Shown: positions 52,240 to 64,000, numbered from the stretch's first letter. The stretch: 64,000 nucleotides of DNA from Austropuccinia psidii (GCA_023105745.1 JALGQZ010000019.1:2232001-2296000); one strand, 5' to 3'. Numbers and translations are program-made. Notes: a model not told the origin generated them from the letters alone.

Positions 52240-53325
52240 ATGTCCTTTGGTTCATTGGAAGGAACCTTCATACCACTTGAAACCCAGTCACAAGGAAGTA
52301 CCTCAGTGATACCGTCAGAAACAGAAGGAAAAAAGGAAAAAGTAAAAAGACACAGTGAAATCCTCATTGCCACAAAGAATCGGACACTGATTGCCACTCA
52401 GAGAAGTAGAAAACCAAGAAAATATGCCTGAATACAAGGTGAACCAACCTTGATAAGCTGTACAGGGATGATTCAAGTAAATACCCCAGTTGAAACTTCT
52501 AAAGGAAAATTTCCCAAAGCAGTAGAAAAAAAATCTTTACAAGGCACAGTCAAAGGTAAATACCCTAAGAAAATAAAGTTTTTGAACTGCTTGAAGACAC
52601 TGATATGTCCCCTGTACACCTCAGGAACCTTGGAATCTCGAGGAACAAGCCAGAGGACAGACAAGGCCTTTTCAGAACCAGAAGACCGCTAATAGCACAC
52701 CTTGTACATAGTGGTAAATGGCAAGACACTGAGAGAAGTCATACCCACTCTGCCATTCACCTTCCAATTCAACAGAAACCTCAAACCAGAGGACTGGAAG
52801 GATATGAATCAAGTTCTTCATATCCACCAACTCCTCAAAGATCTATTTCAATGGAGCATGGACTGCAAGAGGTTCAACCTAGCATCGCACTGGGCAAACC
52901 TTAGAGCAGGTTTCAAAAGGATATGTCTTGAAGAGATACCCTTCAAAGAACCTATGGTCATTACCAAAAGATGGAATCCCAACAGACAGCCCAAACTACT
53001 GGAGGAGAGGGAAACCAGGATAAGTGAAAATGAAGCCACTATCCAAGCTATAGAAGAACAATTGAACCAGACAGAGCCTACTCCAATTCCTTCAGGCTCA
53101 CAAGGAGTAGACCAACCCAGCTCTCCAGTGGCTTCACAATATGCAGGATCCAGCATATCACTGTCCAAGAGTCACCATTCTTCACAATCCCAGGTAGTTT
53201 CCAGGAGAAGACAAAGATACAAAGGTAAAAACAAGACCTCTTTCAGCCACAGGCTAAAAGAGTCGGACCCAATGATTCAGAAGCTATTGGAATTGGTGAA
53301 AAAAGTATACAAGAGCCAGAAATAG
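52240..53325 (+). pseudogene. Gag-like leader plus frame-B protein of element D
   Basis: The leader begins near 52240 (FIPLETQSQGSTSV, parallel to YIPLETQSQGNPSV in B), has a TGA at 52429 and continues to 52555. The predicted intron 52556-52624 (GTAAAT donor, CACCTCAG acceptor) joins in phase with TLESRGTSQRTDK. Two stops at 52690 and 52693 interrupt it, and 52702-53325 then gives the helical protein (LKPEDWKDMNQVLHIHQLLKDLFQW, ERETRISENEATIQAIEEQ) ending at a Lys-rich tail and TAG. The protein is recognisably like that of element B in this frame, much less so in the overlapping frame. Dead copy. Confidence 0.7.
52556..52624 (+). other. Predicted 69-bp intron in element D gag
   Basis: Donor GGTAAATA, acceptor CACCTCAG. 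As in element B it is a multiple of three and contains, near its 3' end (52605), the ATG opening the overlapping Gag-Pol frame (MSPVHLRNLG, parallel to MTPPLLRDLG). Confidence 0.6.
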
Positions 53326-54678
53326 TTGTAAACTCTTCCATAGTCAGTAGCCCTACTAATAAAAATATTACCCCCACTCATAATGAAAACAATGTTATTA
53401 CACCTGAAAGTAACTTAAACAGTGATTAACTGTGGTTAAAAATGTCTCAATTTGTAGAGCAAACTCAAGAGAAGTTTGATCAAATTCATAGTAGCAATAA
53501 AAGGCTGAAATAATTGACAAACTTACATGAGGCTATAATAAAAGCCATCCAAGAGAGCTGTGCTAACTTATTCAAAGCGTCTGAAGAAACCAATAAAAGA
53601 CTAAATCAAGACTTTTAAGACCAATACCACTGCAAGAGGGACAGGGATTGTCTGGTTAAAGACATAAAAGAATTGTTTAATGTCTTCCAAAACATGAAGC
53701 CCCAACCACAAGGCCATGCTTTGGATAATCCATACCAAGAGGACATCAAACCAGATTTCTTATTGGATAATAATCCAAGATCTCCATCACCATATCAAGA
53801 TGGAGATAACATGACTTATTCAGATAAGGAAGAACTGAAACAGCTTCCAGAGGCCTTAAACTGGCAAAGTTTCTCTGGTGTAGGAGAGAACAATTACATG
53901 GAACTCATTTATTATATTGATGGACTCTTCATTGGGGTACCAAGTATACAATATTACTGTATTACTGCTATATTAAATACTGCATCCAAAGGACATGTTA
54001 GTATTTGGTACAAAGAAATCAAGGAAATTCATGGTGGAAGAGTCAAATAATCCAGAAGTACAGAAATGGTACTTTTATATGGCAAAAGACCATTTCATTT
54101 TAAAATGAAAATTACTCAGTGGACAAAGATACATATTATTGGTGTCCTAGAAAGTCCAAAAGACTCAAAGCCATTGATCCTCAAATGAACATTTAAATGA
54201 GGAATCACAAACCCTTGATACAGATGTTAGGAGAACCATAGCATGAAATAAAATGCAGATGCAACCAGAGTTTCCCTCTAGATTAAATTTTCAATATCTT
54301 ACAAGATGTAAGGAAGAGTACAAACATAGGGAAGAACTCCCTATATAGAGGCAACAGTTTCAAAGAGAAACAGCCTTGCAGGTTTGACAATAAAGACAAA
54401 CCCAAAGAGAAAATGGAAGATGTGACCAAGAAGAAGAAAACCTTTCACAATTTTGGATCATCAGACCACTATGCTAACAACTTTTCAAAGGCAAAGAAAA
54501 AAATTCTATGACATTGAGCAAGTCCCAAAGGAATAGTTCCCAACAGAGGATTCTGAATCGGACTCTATGGGTGATGCCAAAAGAGAACACTCTGATGATT
54601 ACCAAGACCCAAAGGAGGAATTTTTATTGTACCAAGTTTTACCTAGATGCAGCTTAAATTGATGTATTTAGAGCTGCC
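53326..54678 (+). pseudogene. Gag capsid and knuckle remnant of element D
   Basis: Frame pieces EPEIVVNSS, then 53673-54050 (NMTYSDKEELKQLPEALNWQSFSGV, MELIYYIDGLFIGVPS, ASKGHVSIWYKEIKEIHG), which align by eye with the capsid region of element B (LPEVANWPKFSGI, IIDYIDGLFVDVPK). A ruined knuckle follows at about 54440-54490, its Cys codons lost. Several stops and shifts. Confidence 0.65.
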
Positions 54679-56093
54679 ATGCACCAAAGACAAATATTAG
54701 ATGGTGAACCAAGGGAAGGGCTAATATGCTACATCTCCAGGAAACTGAAAAACTCAGAGGCTAGGTATAGAGCAACTCAGGCTGAATGCTTATGCCTAGT
54801 CTGGACCCTAGAAAAACTTCACTATTGTCTGGATGGTGCAGTCTTTGAAGTCTACACAGACTGCACAGCATTCAAGTCTTTACTTAAAATGAACACTACA
54901 AATAGACACATGTTGAGGTGTCTAATAGCCATCCAAGTGTATAGAGGTAACATGACCATCATATAAAAAGAAGGCAAAAGCAAGGCAAATACAGCTGGCC
55001 TCAGTAGATGACCACTGGAAAATGCTAAAATAAACCTAGCTTATGACCCTGAAGTAGCTGCCAAAATTCTTATCCATTCCATGGAAATAAATAGAAGGAA
55101 AAACTTTAGATTCTCTGAATGGGCACCAGAAAGTGGTACCCCAAATACTCACCTAAGTGAACCAGAGGTGACAGAAACTCCCATACTAGGGATAAGTTCC
55201 TGTGAGCTTCAAAAAGAATTTTTTAATTCAGTAATCAAAACTTATTCCAAGCACAAACAGTGTAGCATATTGTTACAACTCCTTCAACAGAATTACAGGA
55301 GCCCAGAACTGGAATCCCAGTTAGAGGAACCCTGGTTGAGGGACTATAAGGATAATAACTTTTTCCTTATAGATGAATTAATCTATCACTGAGAGAAGCA
55401 TACTAGTGCCCTCAAAGTGATAGATAGAGACCACATATCCCTGATCCTGCAATAATTTCAAAACTTCCCCTATATGGGACAAATGAGTGAAGACAGGACC
55501 AAGGAGAAGTTAACAAGCACAGCTTGCTGTCCCCAGTGGGAAAAAGAGGTGATTGAATACATCAACACTTGTGAAAGATTCCAAAAGTGAAAGAGAAAAC
55601 ATGGGAAGAAATATGGGCTGCTTAAACATATAGAGGAGCCAAAACACCCATGGGAAACCATCAACATGGACTGGGTCACAGGACTTGTCCCAGGAGGCAA
55701 GCAAAGCTTCAATGCTATCATAGTTATAGCTAATAGGTATATTAAAAGCTTAAGGTTCCTACCATGTCACAAAGAAGACACAGCTATGGAAACAGCCTTC
55801 TTATTCTGTAATAACATCATATCCACATGTGGAATCCCTTAAATCATTATTAGTGATAGAGGCCCAAAATTCACATCAGAACTTTGGACCAACCCCTATG
55901 ACATGCTTGGAACAAAACTTGAATTTTCTACACCTTATCATCCACAGACAGATGGTTTAGCTGAAAGGATGATCAAAACAATGGATGGAATCATCAGAGC
56001 ATTCTTTGCATATGCCATGGAATATTAGGACCATGAAGGGTACATCCATGACTGGGTCACACTCCTGCCAGCAGTCCAACTGGCTTACAGGAC
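54679..56093 (+). pseudogene. RNase H and integrase remnant of element D
   Basis: 54679-54966 is the RNase H C-terminal part ([29 protein letters not shown]). 55081-55392 is the connector. From 55393 in broken frames comes the integrase: CERF where CERC would be expected in the finger, [25 protein letters not shown] and [10 protein letters not shown], which retain the D,D,E acids. It is truncated at 56093. Confidence 0.75.
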
Positions 56094-56439
56094 ACACCAG
56101 GACAAATGTTGCGTCAATTGTTGGAAATTGACTTCACATCAAGCAAATGTCAAGCAGACATCAAGCCAAAATCAAGCAAATGTTGAGCACATGTTACGCT
56201 CTGGTCTTAAACCAAATCCTGTTATATCCACCAATATTGGTTCCTCTGTGCCTTCAACTAAGATTCCTCACCACCTGATCCTCTTGCAACCATCCAAAGG
56301 TTGGTAGAGATTATACAAGACCAGCCTGTTTCCACACACACACATCAAAGAGGTCCTTCAGCCAGTCTTGATGTAGAGAAGGTGTGTGTGACTTCCCAGA
56401 TCATCCGTGAAAGGACTCCGCCTTAGTGGGATTGAAATT
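56094..56439. repeat. Junction repeat, second copy, and unassigned sequence
   Basis: The first ~50 bp match 11853-11902. Then TCAAGCA/AAATCAAGCAAATG reiterations to about 56190. The remainder has no gene. Confidence 0.45.
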
Positions 56440-56759
56440 TTGCAGGTGACACTGGTGGAGCCCACTGCATAATACCGCGGGTGTGGGTGTGTGTGTGTGA
56501 CGTGCACACCAAGGAAAAATGATGTGTGGTCCTAATCTTGTGTATCCATGAATCAGCTTAGCATGAGCAGGTGACATGTTTGGAGGCCACTGCACAATGC
56601 AGGGGGCGCATGGGTGTGACACATGCACACAAAGGCAAATCATTTGAGGGCCTAATGTCAAGTGGCATCAACTATTTGCAGGTGACATATGTGAAACCCC
56701 TTGTGGTGGGTTCTTGTGAAGTGGTGTGTGGGGTGTGGGTACTTGTGCAGTGGCATGTG
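56440..56759. repeat. GT-rich tandem array, ~110-bp period
   Basis: Units starting GCAGGTGACA at about 56443, 56568 and 56681 contain GTGTGGGTGTGTGTGTGTGA or GGGTGTGACACATGCACAC. The array is interrupted by the solo LTR and resumes at 58164. Confidence 0.7.
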
Positions 56760-58163
56760 TGTCAGCCTTTGACTCAAAACCAGAGCACAAGCATGACAGC
56801 CAATATACCATAAATCAATGGTATAGCCAAGATACCACCAAAACATGGAGCTGAGCCAAATTAGCTCAAAAGGTATCAAAAGAAAGAGGAAACTCACCTC
56901 TTTCTGAAAATGTAAGTCCAATCACCATAGGACAAAGAATAACAAAGTTACTGCTGAGCATAAACCTTAATTTTCACCTCTCATCTGAAATACAGAGTAA
57001 GAGGCTTAACCCCATCAAATGGGTATGAAAAATGAAGCTCTAAGCCAGGGCTATCCAATGGTACCATCCAAACTGTGCTAGCACCAATATTACGGGAGGT
57101 ATGGTCAAGTTCAGACCAAATAAGGTTGAACAAAATATTCACCTCTCATCTAACTTCTACAGTTTTAGTGTGAGATACCTAAAGTGGGGTCTTTTTGGAA
57201 AGAGCAAAATCAGGGCTATCTGATGGTGTCATCCATTTCCTCATATCTCAAATAGAACAAAGGTTATGGGGCAAACAATCCCAATACAGCTTTTGGCCAA
57301 AACATACATATGTACAAAAAATACTTGTACATGGAATAACTCTGCCATTTTTGATGATAACCATATAAAATGAGGTACCATTGTGTAGAACACATTCAGG
57401 GCTACACACTGAACCAACTTTCAGGTTGATCTCTCAAAAACTGACAACATTATGGCTGTTTTAAGGTCAAAATCCCACAGTTTGGCCAATACAGCCTTAT
57501 AGTGGGATACTATCCCATAAGTATGATTATGAGGTGTCAAACAGACGTAGAAGCTTATTTATACTTCAATACCTCATAGTTAAGTCAAATACAGAGATCC
57601 ATACAGGTTATGTACAGTTTCTGGCGCGTCAGAAGCACAAGAACACACCTGTAAACTCCATTAATGAAATTTTTCACCCAGTATAGGATAAAAATGACCA
57701 CTTGTGGTTCTAAAACCACATTTCAGCCCAATACTAGCCTGTATTTAGTGTATAGAACCACAAAACAGCCCACAGTAGTGAAAACTTTCACTCTGTGGTC
57801 GTGTGCAGAGGTAAACCACCTCCCACTACCCCAGAACAAGATAAAAGGAGCATTTGCCTCACCAGGAAGCAAAGCCAGCATCCTGTTCTTGATATTCTTA
57901 CGTGGTATAACTTCTTAAAAAAAGTGGTACTCTTAGAATTTAACAGGTATAATTATAGGTTTAATTATTGTAGGGTTTGTTATTGTAAACCAACAGACAA
58001 AAACTGCACCCAAGGCTATCAGCAGCACTCACCATCCCCAAATTATTTTAGTATAGCCCTTTTACTCATATTCTCACTTTAATATCATCATCATTTTCGT
58101 GTCACACTCAGAGCTATAGTTTCTATTATCATTTTGAAGCTATATCATAGAGTCACCCTGACA
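56760..58163 (+). repeat. Solo LTR of the B family
   Basis: 1404 bp, coding orientation on the plus strand (TGTCAGCCTTTGACTC...GAGTCACCCTGACA), i.e. opposite to element B. Exact target duplication ATGTG at 56755-56759 and 58164-58168, so it is an independent insertion and not the missing 3' LTR of element D. Hairpins at 56805-56824, 57703-57720 and 57770-57798. Confidence 0.93.
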
Positions 58164-58330
58164 ATGTGTGTGCAGGTGCTTGTGCAGTGGTGGGGTGGGG
58201 GTGTAAGTGTGAGACATGCGCAAGAAGGCAAGAGCATGTGTGGATGTAGTTTTCTGAAACCTACCTACACAAAGCACTCATTAGGGCATGTGACCAGCTC
58301 CATGCTACTTGCAAAAATCCAAACTCTCAT
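58164..58330. repeat. GT-rich tandem array, continuation
   Basis: GTGCAGGTGCTTGTGCAGTG, GACATGCGCAAGAAGGCAAG and neighbouring phrases continue the units interrupted at 56759. Confidence 0.6.
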
Positions 58331-59400
58331 GGACGCAATGTAATGCTGAGGCCCACTTGGATGATAGGCCTATTCCCCTTACAACATGATGATGGTTCAG
58401 TTGTGCCATTTTAGATCCTGAAATATGTGAGTGTGTGGGTCATTTGAACATTGCAATTGGCTTATTTACACCGTACTCAATGTCAAAAGTAATTTCTTTG
58501 TGGCCATGTGAACTAATGGGCTTTGCTTTTTACAATGGCATGTCACTGTCACCAAATATTGAAACAGTTATTTCTCTGGAAAAAAGCCTATTGAAGCTGA
58601 CAGAATTCCATGATTGTATTACCATATTTTCAGAAAAAAGGTGGAGACTAAATATCATCAAATAACTGTTTTATCATTACAAGCAGCCTACATGACATCA
58701 ATTTGTTACCATACAATCCATAGTGACCTTCTATTTCTTCTTCAGATATAATCAAGTGTCTATCATCAAAAACTAAAAGCTTTATAAATATTGAGATGCG
58801 GCCAATCTGGTAAGAAAGTCAGATCAATCTTTCAAGATTTGAAGATCAGAAAGCTATTGTTCATCATTCAAGATGCCTCAGAGACTTTGAAAATGCTTTT
58901 AATAATACTGAATCATTGTGAGTTGCCCCTCGCAAAACATATCACACTGTTGCTAACATTTTTGGATTTAGTTGTAAATATATTTTTCGCAATATTATTG
59001 TTTGAAACTGTAAAATACCAAGGTGAGACAATCCTTGAAGTGGTATGACCTGTGGATTGGACACTAGTGTCCAAGCTGATCCATTCAGCTATTTCCCTTG
59101 TTTAATGAAAATTCTGTAAGTAATCAACAATGCAATCATAGCTTTGTTGGTCATGGTGAGATGGCTTGTTATATTTTTTGTGATTGAACAGGGAAGGAAT
59201 CTGTGATTCAAGAAGTTATTTTATTTCACATGGGACAGATGGGGATTTCAGGAGAAGGAAAGGTTGGAACATCAACAGATATGTTGAAGTAAGGTTTTAT
59301 CTATATCATCTATTCAGAGCTGCAAGAAGTTAGTCCTATTCAGTTCATGTGTTTAATCAATGTGAACAAAATCATCTTATTAATTAATATAAATATATTA
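58331..59400. other. No recognisable gene
   Basis: Two moderate frames (58435-58665 and 58791-59048) have protein-like composition but I recognise nothing in them, and they lie in different frames. An 18-nt perfect palindrome TTGGACACTAGTGTCCAA is at 59057-59074. Confidence 0.4.
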
Positions 59401-61789
59401 TTATTTTTTGACATCTTTTGCAAATATTCCAATCAAGCACTCATAATCCCATGTCGCTGAGGCTTGTTCTGGGCCCCAATGTTGGAAGAGCTCTGGAGTA
59501 TGATCAGCAAAATGATTATTTGGGAACAGGTGTTGATTAGAAAGGTGGAATATTTTCCAATGTTCAGCAAATGCAGTCGCATCATCCATTGAAACAGTCC
59601 AACTTGTGGCAATTTTGATAGCACTAATCAAATGGAATGTATTCTTGGTTATTTCATTTTCAAGTTCTTGTGATTTATGCCTTTTAATTTGAGTATTGGG
59701 GGGATTGTGTTCATCTAATGACATCTGTTGACTGAGCATTAAAAATGGAATGTAGACCTTGTATAAGAGAGCCTATTCAGCCGCTTTTAAACTACCATGA
59801 GAGGGGGAACCCATTTTTCAGGGTACTCCTGTCCATGATGAGGGAACTATGGGATCAAATATGATTTGTGGGAGATTCTCCAGAGCCTCACCCTTGATCT
59901 GGTGATCCCTCAGTGCACTGATATCCAATTCAGAGGGGATTTTGTACGTGGGGATGTAATACACATCAAATGAGGGAATCTCCACAGAGCCACTAGATGT
60001 ATTTTGAATGTGAGGGGTGGGTATTGGGAAGTAATTTTTTCAGGTGGAAGTAGTGGGGAGTGACCCATTCATTATTTTCGCTGCATCTCTTCTCAGAGAG
60101 AGGGCCTCTCTCAATGTGATTTTATCAATAGAGCTGTTGTAGGTCATGCAATCTGAGTCTGAACTATTGGTGTCATTGGATTTCCTGTGGGTCCTGAAGT
60201 ATATTTTTGATTTAGACTCCGGAATGGACAATTTGAAAGTTGCATGATCCTTCAAGATTCCAAGTATTAAATTATGCATTATGTCAAGATTAACCATTAT
60301 TGTTGCATCCCAATGCAGAAGGTCTTCCAAAATTTAATATTGCACTCCATGCTCAGAAATAATTGCTTTTCTTTGTTGTGGGGATGCCCAAAGCCATTTT
60401 GCAATGGTTGATTTATGATTTTGGTATGAGCATGTGTAGTGAACTTGAGGACCAATTTCTTCAATTTGAGCTTTGTGAATAGTGCAAAAATTACAAAACT
60501 GGTTGCCTGAATGAGAAATAAATCCAGTAAGCTTGTGTATGGCAACCACATCCACAATGGCTGTGAGGATGGCAACATGGATAAAGGATCCTGAAGGACC
60601 AGTTGAGGTGGGTGAAAAATGGTAACCTTGCCATAGCTCTTTGAGCTCCTTGATGAGTGGGATTAATAGGTAAGTCAATTGAAGGGCAGTTAGCACCTTC
60701 AAACCAGGGATGATTCCTGCAACATATACATTCTCTGGCCTGAATCTCTCAATTGGAGGGAGATTAAGACAAATAAGCATGATAGGTCCAATGCTGGCCA
60801 GCTGGCTTGACTTTCCATGTGCATTGAACCAGTCCACATAAATGGAGAAGGTCAATGCACCTGGAATGGACATTAATGGGGGGTCATTGATATTTCTAGT
60901 GCCAGTGAAGCGTCTCCAGACCAATCCATCCCAGATATCACATTTGGGGGAACCTTTGGGAATTTGGGATTGTTGATGTTGATGCAGAATTTCCATAATT
61001 CAAGGCCACTGGAGAAATCTGAAAAACCAATTTTTGAATGGTTGATAAATGAAATGTTTTTTTGGGATAAATTTCTTTTGATTTTGGTTGTGTTTTGAGT
61101 GCAGGCTTCAAATGAGTTGATGAAATTGCCTAATTATTGTGTGCAAGGGGGATCATGATCATTTGGGTCATTATGGTGTTGACAGTGGGGTTGGTCAGTT
61201 GTGACAGATTCAGTAAGGCCATTCACAAAGAAAAATTGAGGAAAACATATATAGTTTTGAATCACTTTCTCCAATTAGAGATGTCCAAATATGGTACTGA
61301 GATCTTGAGGTATATGGAATGCAAAAGTGGGGTGACCACCTGAGCTTGAGATACTGGACTTGACCAGCAGGTTCAGGGAGGGGTTGAGAATGTGTGAAGC
61401 CCTGCAAGGTATATTATACCTTAATGAAAGAATGGCAGATATTATCATTCCAAGGTCTTGTGGGGAAGCTTTGGACTGCCGCTGTATGGTTTCTGTGCAG
61501 TTGAATTGAGACCTGGTGGTGTGGAGCATGTGCTTCAGGTCAATTGAGAATAATCAGCTTGGAAAATTTGATCCAATAGAATTTGCGGGCACTCAGATCT
61601 TGATGCAGAAGTAGGGATTTTTGGAAGAGATTTGGGTGCAATGGCTTTTTTGAGCTTTTTAATTTTTGGTTTATATTGGAAAGGTGTGAAGGTAACTCCC
61701 TTCCTATCACTCTCAGGGGAAGAGTGTGTTTGAGTTGAGCAGTGTGGACACATGCATATACACATTGAGGAATAGCGGGGGGTTGACAT
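59401..61789 (-). pseudogene. Plavaka-like (CACTA superfamily) transposase relic
   Basis: Minus strand. 61789-61535: N-terminal part with a small Cys motif (CICMCPHCS) and basic linker. Broken frames to about 61000. 60996-60334: the best-preserved core, TFSIYVDWFNAHG, LICLNLPPIERFRPENVYVAGIIPG, LKELWQGYHFSP, HKLTGFISHSGNQFCNFC. 60330-60040: MVNLDIMHNLILGILKDHA. 59739-59401: tail with TWDYECLIGIF. The order DWFN ... LNLPP.RPEN.Y.AGIIPG ... FC.FC ... D.MHNL.LG is what I know of Plavaka transposases of basidiomycetes, where the DWFN Asp is probably catalytic. At least six stops or frameshifts. No terminal inverted repeats identified. Confidence 0.75.
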
Positions 61790-62840
61790 TGTTGCAGGAA
61801 TTGTGAATAGACTTTGTTTGTTTATAAATATCTATGGTTGATGTACAACTGTTTAGGAGGGTGATTAATTGGGAAACAAATTTAGTGATTAGTTAAGAAG
61901 GGGGATATGACTTGAGCCAGTTGAGGATTTTATCCCATTGGTAATTGTGGCTGAGCTGCAGGGGATAAAGTGTAACATGTCACATCTTGATGGGGGAATT
62001 GGGTATGATTTTTCTTGGGTGAAATTCCATGCTTCTCAATGCTTTTACATATTCTAGTTTATTTACACATGGCTATACAGCTGGTTTGACCATTGAGGTG
62101 GTTCCATTAGTGTAGTGTCACAATTGAATTGAGGGGATTGACATTTAATCCATGTATGCTTGCATGCCATTGTGCATGGCTTAAACCCTATTACAGACAT
62201 AACAATATAACTCTATTACATAAGGGTTTGGAGTGGAGCTAAAGGCTTAGTATTTGGTTTGAGTGTAGCAGGCTTTCAATTGGTTCAAAGGTGATGTCTC
62301 TTTCGTGGGTAACTCCTTCATGAATATACCCTTATACAGATATAGAATGCTGAGGAATTTTGATTCATATATTGGCAGTTTGGATAATTGACACAATGTG
62401 ACAATGGGGAGGGGGAAACCTTTATCAAATCTGATTAATTATCAATCATGGGTCCCCTTTGAGATCAAGGAAATATTACATTATATGCTGGTAGGCTGTG
62501 CAGTGTGGTTTCTGGCAAAAGTAGAGGAGCTCAAAAATAGGCTAGGAAAATTCCCCCAGAAAGTTTCTTATTAGACTTCCACAAGAGACTTCATTCCCAC
62601 TATTCATACAATTTCTCTATTATATGTTTGAAATCACTCTACTTCATCATAATACTGAGCTGTTTTATCAAGTTGAAAACATTACTGTAGTTTTTTAGCC
62701 CTCATGTCATCTTCAAACCCATGTAAATCTCATTCAGGTTCTCTTAATGACTCAGATAGTTAATCTAGCATAGAATATGTTAAAAAACACAGTCACCAAT
62801 CAGTGCCAAAATTCCACTCACAACCCCTATTGCATCCTCA
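61790..62840. other. No gene seen
   Basis: Noncoding sequence between two divergent relics. I see no repeat or sustained frame. Confidence 0.45.
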
Positions 62841-64000
62841 ATGAATGTATCAGGTCTCAGCTCTGATGTGCAAAAAGCAACTTCTCAAACTTCAAGCACT
62901 TGGTCCATTCCTAATATTTCTGTCACTCCAATTCCCCCAAATCCCACTAATACACAAATGCATGTGTCTGAGGGGCCAGGAAGCAGACCAGAAATCTCAT
63001 CAAAGGCAAATCCACAATCCAAATTTCCAAGAGAATTCCTCCTTAATCCTGGGCGGAATCTGGTGGCATCCCAGGAACCCTTTGGGAAAAGTAAACAGCC
63101 AACCCTCAAGATTCCAACAGGATCCCAGCTTCATGTGGGCCATGAAAATCTGCTTGATGGTGGGCGGAAAAAAAACCATTGGAAAATTTTAGTTGGAGTG
63201 GGCTTTCAGAGGGAAATTTGGGATTGACCCTTAATCAAAGTAGATCTTTTGGATTTCAGAATATAAATTATTTTGAAATCTGATATGTTTGTTTCATTGG
63301 TTAGATATGGCACCTAAAGGCAAGCCAGTCTGATCTCACGAGCCTATTGAAGCTCATGAGTATGACCAGTCTTTATTAAGTTTTTGATGTGTTAACTGAT
63401 GATTTGCATGGAAGGTGATGAACTTTATTCATCTTCACCTCTGGTCCATAAAAAAAAGTCACTGGACATCATCATTCATATTCCTCCAAACCAAGAACGG
63501 GTGATTCCAGTTCATCAAGAGAAAAAAATGTGGATGATGAGGATGAGCACATGTCTCCAGCTTAAAGTGAAACAAATGACAAACCAAGGGGGGACAATTT
63601 CACAGTGCATGAGAAGGGCACTCAGTCAAATAGTGAGTTCACCCACCCTCAAATTCCCCTGGCCCAGAGTATGCTTGATCAATCAGAGATGAGACAGAAA
63701 ATGAACCAGGCTTGAAGGGCTCACAATATGGCAGAACCTGAAAGCCAGAAGGAGAAACAAAGATGGCTGAAAGCGGAACTTCCAGAAAATGTCCATGGGA
63801 TGAGATCAGCTGTACATGCCCATTGCCTGTTCCTACTCAAAGTAAGGGATAAGGATTTTCCCTCACTACCAGCACCACCCAGCACAGAAGAGTATGAAAT
63901 TGTGATTCAAGTGGCTGGTCATCCAAGATATGTCCCCAAGGATGTTTTCAATGAGCCATCAACACAGGTTCAGTCTCAGGGTTTCCAAAGCTACTTCAAA
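62841..64000 (+). pseudogene. Relic of an unrecognised TE-associated protein, 5' part, continues past window
   Basis: 62841-63227 encodes a Ser/Pro-rich segment (TPIPPNPTNTQMHVSEGPGS, PREFLLNPGRNLVASQEPFG) ending at a stop. A new start at 63306 reads MAPKGKPV, a stop, then SHEPIEAHEYDQSLLSF. Shifted frames follow with IHIPPNQERVIPVHQEK, DDEDEHMSPA and, from about 63740, a better preserved stretch KAELPENVHGMRSAVHAHC, LLKVRDKDFPSLPAPPS and VPKDVFNEPSTQVQSQGFQS to the window edge. I associate it with a repeated protein family of rusts but know no function. Confidence 0.45.

Larger units (their letters stand above)
51659..56093 (+). mobile_element. Internal region of decayed Ty3 element D (B family), RT deleted
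   Basis: Follows the 5' LTR of D. It keeps the layout of element B: leader, intron, Gag frame B, Gag (zinc knuckle remnant near 54440-54490 with FGSSDHYANN), RNase H and integrase. The part from protease through RT is missing: the reading jumps at about 54650 from the knuckle tail into RNase H. The integrase is cut at 56093 in QLAYR by the junction repeat, and no 3' LTR of its own is seen. Many stops and frameshifts. Confidence 0.85.

Noticed and set aside
56760..58163. 3' LTR of element D
   Set aside because: It has its own perfect ATGTG target duplication on both sides, so it is an independent solo LTR.

Overview
This is eukaryotic, AT-rich, strongly CpG-poor DNA made almost entirely of nested transposable elements and gene relics. 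Several families (a Ty3 element with a long Gag-Pol frame, a Plavaka-like transposase, a TET-like 2OG-Fe(II) oxygenase relic, a SNF2 helicase relic, proline-rich proteins with short 65-80 bp introns) are those I associate with rust fungi (Pucciniales). The protein families look most like the myrtle rust Austropuccinia psidii, but that species call rests on recognition, not on a search. I see no intact host gene, no rRNA, no convincing tRNA and no CRISPR array.

Layout. 1-1223 and 11347-11852 are two halves of a decayed Ty3 element (A, + strand). It is split by a full-length Ty3 element (B, 1224-11341, - strand, target duplication TTAGT). 11853-21751 holds repeats and pseudogenes: a proline/tyrosine-codon tandem array, an unrecognised multi-exon relic, a TET-like oxygenase relic, another tandem array and a proline-rich protein relic. 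21752-38558 is a second Ty3-type element (E, + strand, TSD CCGG) with unequal LTRs, a very long region between protease and reverse transcriptase, and a solo LTR of the B family (34690-36187, TSD AATAC) inside its integrase. 39569-41108 is a SNF2 helicase relic cut off by element D. D (+ strand; LTR begins 41127, body to about 56093) belongs to the B family. Its 5' LTR is split by a young chromodomain Ty3 element (C, 41950-51086, - strand, TSD CAATA, LTRs differing at 2 of 737 positions). 56094-58330 is repeat sequence with a further solo LTR of the B family (56760-58163, - strand, TSD ATGTG). 59401-61789 is a Plavaka-like transposase relic, and 62841-64000 is the start of another TE-associated protein relic that runs off the window.

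How parts work together. In each retroelement Gag packages RNA, and PR, RT, RNase H and IN copy and integrate it; primer sites, polypurine tracts and target duplications are visible for several elements. The most unusual design is in the B/D family. An 81-bp (B) or 69-bp (D) intron joins a leader frame to one reading frame, while an ATG inside that intron opens a different overlapping frame that becomes Gag-Pol. Splicing could therefore choose between two proteins encoded by the same DNA. LTRs of this family are also chains of short perfect hairpins whose stems change in a complementary way between copies. Element C carries a canonical -1 slippery heptamer at its gag/pol overlap. Element E appears to carry a second retropepsin-like domain with a degenerate active site.
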